Source: Vombatus ursinus (Eukaryota > Chordata > Mammalia > Diprotodontia > Vombatidae). From it: a stretch of DNA of 64,000 nt. A program made the translations under genes and the position numbers. Where the stretch lies: assembly GCF_900497805.2 (NCBI RefSeq), contig NW_020954610.1, positions 28,817,236-28,881,235 of the forward strand, given 5' to 3'. Shown one piece after another: positions 62,371 to 64,000 of the stretch (position 1 is its first letter; every line of letters begins with the position of its first letter). The notes under the pieces are model-generated. The model made no database searches. It had not been told where the DNA came from and saw only the letters and a program-made list of their open reading frames with translations.

Positions 62371-63516
62371 TATGCATTTATGTAAGACAATACTATGCTT
62401 GTTTCCACTTTTCATCTGTTTCTATGAAGGTGGATAGCATCTTCTTCCATAAGTCCCAGTCTTTCCATGTTATTCTGAATCAACCAGGTCATAATTTCCT
62501 ACACCACAAGTAACATTCCAACCCAATCACTTTCTTTCTGAGAGATTTTGTATGAAAGCTACTCCATTCCCCAATTTTCTGCATTCCTTGTATTTTTAGT
62601 TTCATAGGTTATATTTATAGAAGAAAAAATAGTTTAAAATAATCAAAATTATTCATTTTACACTTCAGCAATTCTCTCACCTTATAATATGGTGAATCTC
62701 CTTCTTTTACATCTCTCCCCATCCCGGTTTCTTTGAGTTCCTGAGATTTTGTTCTTCTAAATGAACTTTGTTATTATATTTCTAATTCAGTAAGTTAATT
62801 TTAGTAATTTAATTGGGATGACATTACATAAATAGATTAGTTAAGCAAAATTTTCTTTTTAAAAATTATATTGGCTTTACCTACCCATGAACAATAAATA
62901 TTATTTAAATTATTTAGACCTAACTTTATTTGTATAAGAAGTGTTTTATGTTTATATTCATATAGGTCCTGAACCTGTTTTGGCAGGTATACTCTCAGGT
63001 GTTTTATACTGTCTAGTTATTTTAAATGGTCTAAAATATTATTGAGTAATATGGTTGAAAATAATGTAGTTTCCATATTTTTCTCTTTTTATTAAATCTA
63101 TTTTAATTTAAATTTTGTCTGAAATCATAATTACTACCCATCCTTCTTTATATAAATTCTACTTTTGACCTTTATTTTATATTTGTGTGTATCTCTCACT
63201 TTTGTAATATTTCTTGAAGGTAACATATTGTTCAATTCAAATTTTTAATCAACTATGAGTTTCCATTTTATGCATAAATTCATCCCATTCACATTCTAAG
63301 CTATAATTACTTGTTGCATATTCTACTCCTTCCTATTTTTCCCTCTTATCCTTCTCACTCTATTCCTATCCCTCCTCACTACTCTGCTTTACTTCTACCC
63401 GCTACCTTGCCCTTCTATTCCTCAACCTATCCAACTCTCCAAGAATTCCTCCCTTTATCCTCTCTCCCCATCATATCCCTTTGCATTATTATTTCTTTCT
63501 GATTTTAGAAGACACA

Positions 63517-63608
63517 CATGAACATACATACACATACATACATATGCACAAATATATACACATACATATATATACATAAACATGCATATGTATATGTGTG
63601 TGTGTATT
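63517..63608. repeat. CATA/TG microsatellite in L1-15 spacer
   Basis: ACATACATA units passing into TATGTG then (TG)n, lying between ORF1 and ORF2 of the antisense L1-15. Confidence 0.93.
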
Positions 63609-64000
63609 GCCCCCACTAACTTCTGCATTAGTTTTTCCTTTTTTCCTCATTTGTATATGATAATTGCTCCTTTTTATCTCTCCCTTCAGATTTTTTTGAA
63701 TCACCCCATCATATTCAGCTAAGCCAAAGTCTTTCTTTCAAACTACCCAAATAAAAATGACAGTCATAAAAGAACTGATATTTTCCTATATAAGAAATAA
63801 GTGATTTGACCCTATTGAGTCCCTCATAAGTGATCCTTAATGTTTATATTTTTCCTGGATGCTATATGTCAAATATTCCCTTAAATTCTGCTGTTTTTTG
63901 TCACAAATACCTGAAAGTGTTTCAGTTAGTGAAATGTCCATTTTTTTTAAAATTCAGGATTTTACTTAACTTTGCTGGGTAAGTTACCCTTGGTCATAAC

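Larger units (their letters stand above)
61865..64000 (-). mobile_element. L1-15: antisense L1, cut by the right edge
   Basis: The plus strand reads as an L1 complement: 3' UTR (61865-62380, with a long TATG/ATAC microsatellite at 62130-62370), ORF2 C-terminal region (62390-62560), ORF2 late RT/after-RT region (62700-63060), a jump to the endonuclease start (cattcacattctaagctata near 63290), the C/T-rich spacer, a second microsatellite (63517-63608), and the ORF1 C-terminal region to the edge (actttgctgggtaagttacc at 63969). Decayed and internally deleted; continues beyond the window. Confidence 0.72.

Noticed and set aside
62091-62408. 105-codon Tyr/Ile/His-rich frame
   Set aside because: Translation of a CATA/TATG microsatellite.

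Overview
The window is repeat-dense, AT-rich mammalian DNA, almost certainly from a marsupial. The evidence is tRNA-headed SINEs of the marsupial WSINE/SINE1 kind (positions 14307, 15213, 35830, 49552), a Mar1-type SINE with a BovB/RTE-like tail (29528), many MIR/L2-class relics, and L1 elements with a long purine-rich spacer between ORF1 and ORF2. An Australian marsupial seems likeliest from the SINE head, but the species cannot be fixed by eye. I see no intact host protein gene, no tRNA or rRNA gene and no CRISPR array. Nearly every long reading frame is a piece of L1, a microsatellite translation or chance.

Layout: 1-1795 L1 with an internal ORF2 deletion. 4479-7340 and 7341-8890: two half-L1 (HAL1: ORF1 but no ORF2) copies joined tail to tail. 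9440-19940: a near full-length L1 (about 6.5 kb once insertions are discounted), carrying a SINE and, in ORF2, a second L1 (14523-18357). 20402-25180: a 5'-truncated L1 carrying a complete HAL1 (21091-23932). 27205-27915: pyrimidine tract and an L2 3' end. 28604-34285: an old antisense L1 carrying a Mar1 SINE and a processed HSPA8 pseudogene (30417-32626). 35830-38750: SINE, L1 mosaic, and antisense L1 with a solo LTR. 38755-46630: an L1 whose ORF1 is split by a twin-primed (5'-inverted) L1, itself split by an LTR retroelement fossil and by another L1 3' end. 47186-51000: deleted L1, SINE, microsatellites, MIR and an antisense L1 5' UTR. 52815-53690: L1 3' piece. 55880-58470: MIR-class relics. 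61865-64000: antisense L1 running off the right edge.

The parts relate to each other as a retrotransposition record. Autonomous L1 supplied the reverse transcriptase/endonuclease that can explain L1, HAL1, SINE and HSPA8 pseudogene insertions; target-site duplications (TSDs) are visible for several. The most distinctive content is the HAL1 family. Three copies share loss of ORF2, a second copy of a roughly 115-bp purine-rich L1 spacer segment in the 3' UTR, and a microsatellite at the same place downstream of ORF1. HAL1 as a class is known; this architecture and the tail-to-tail pair deserve the second look.
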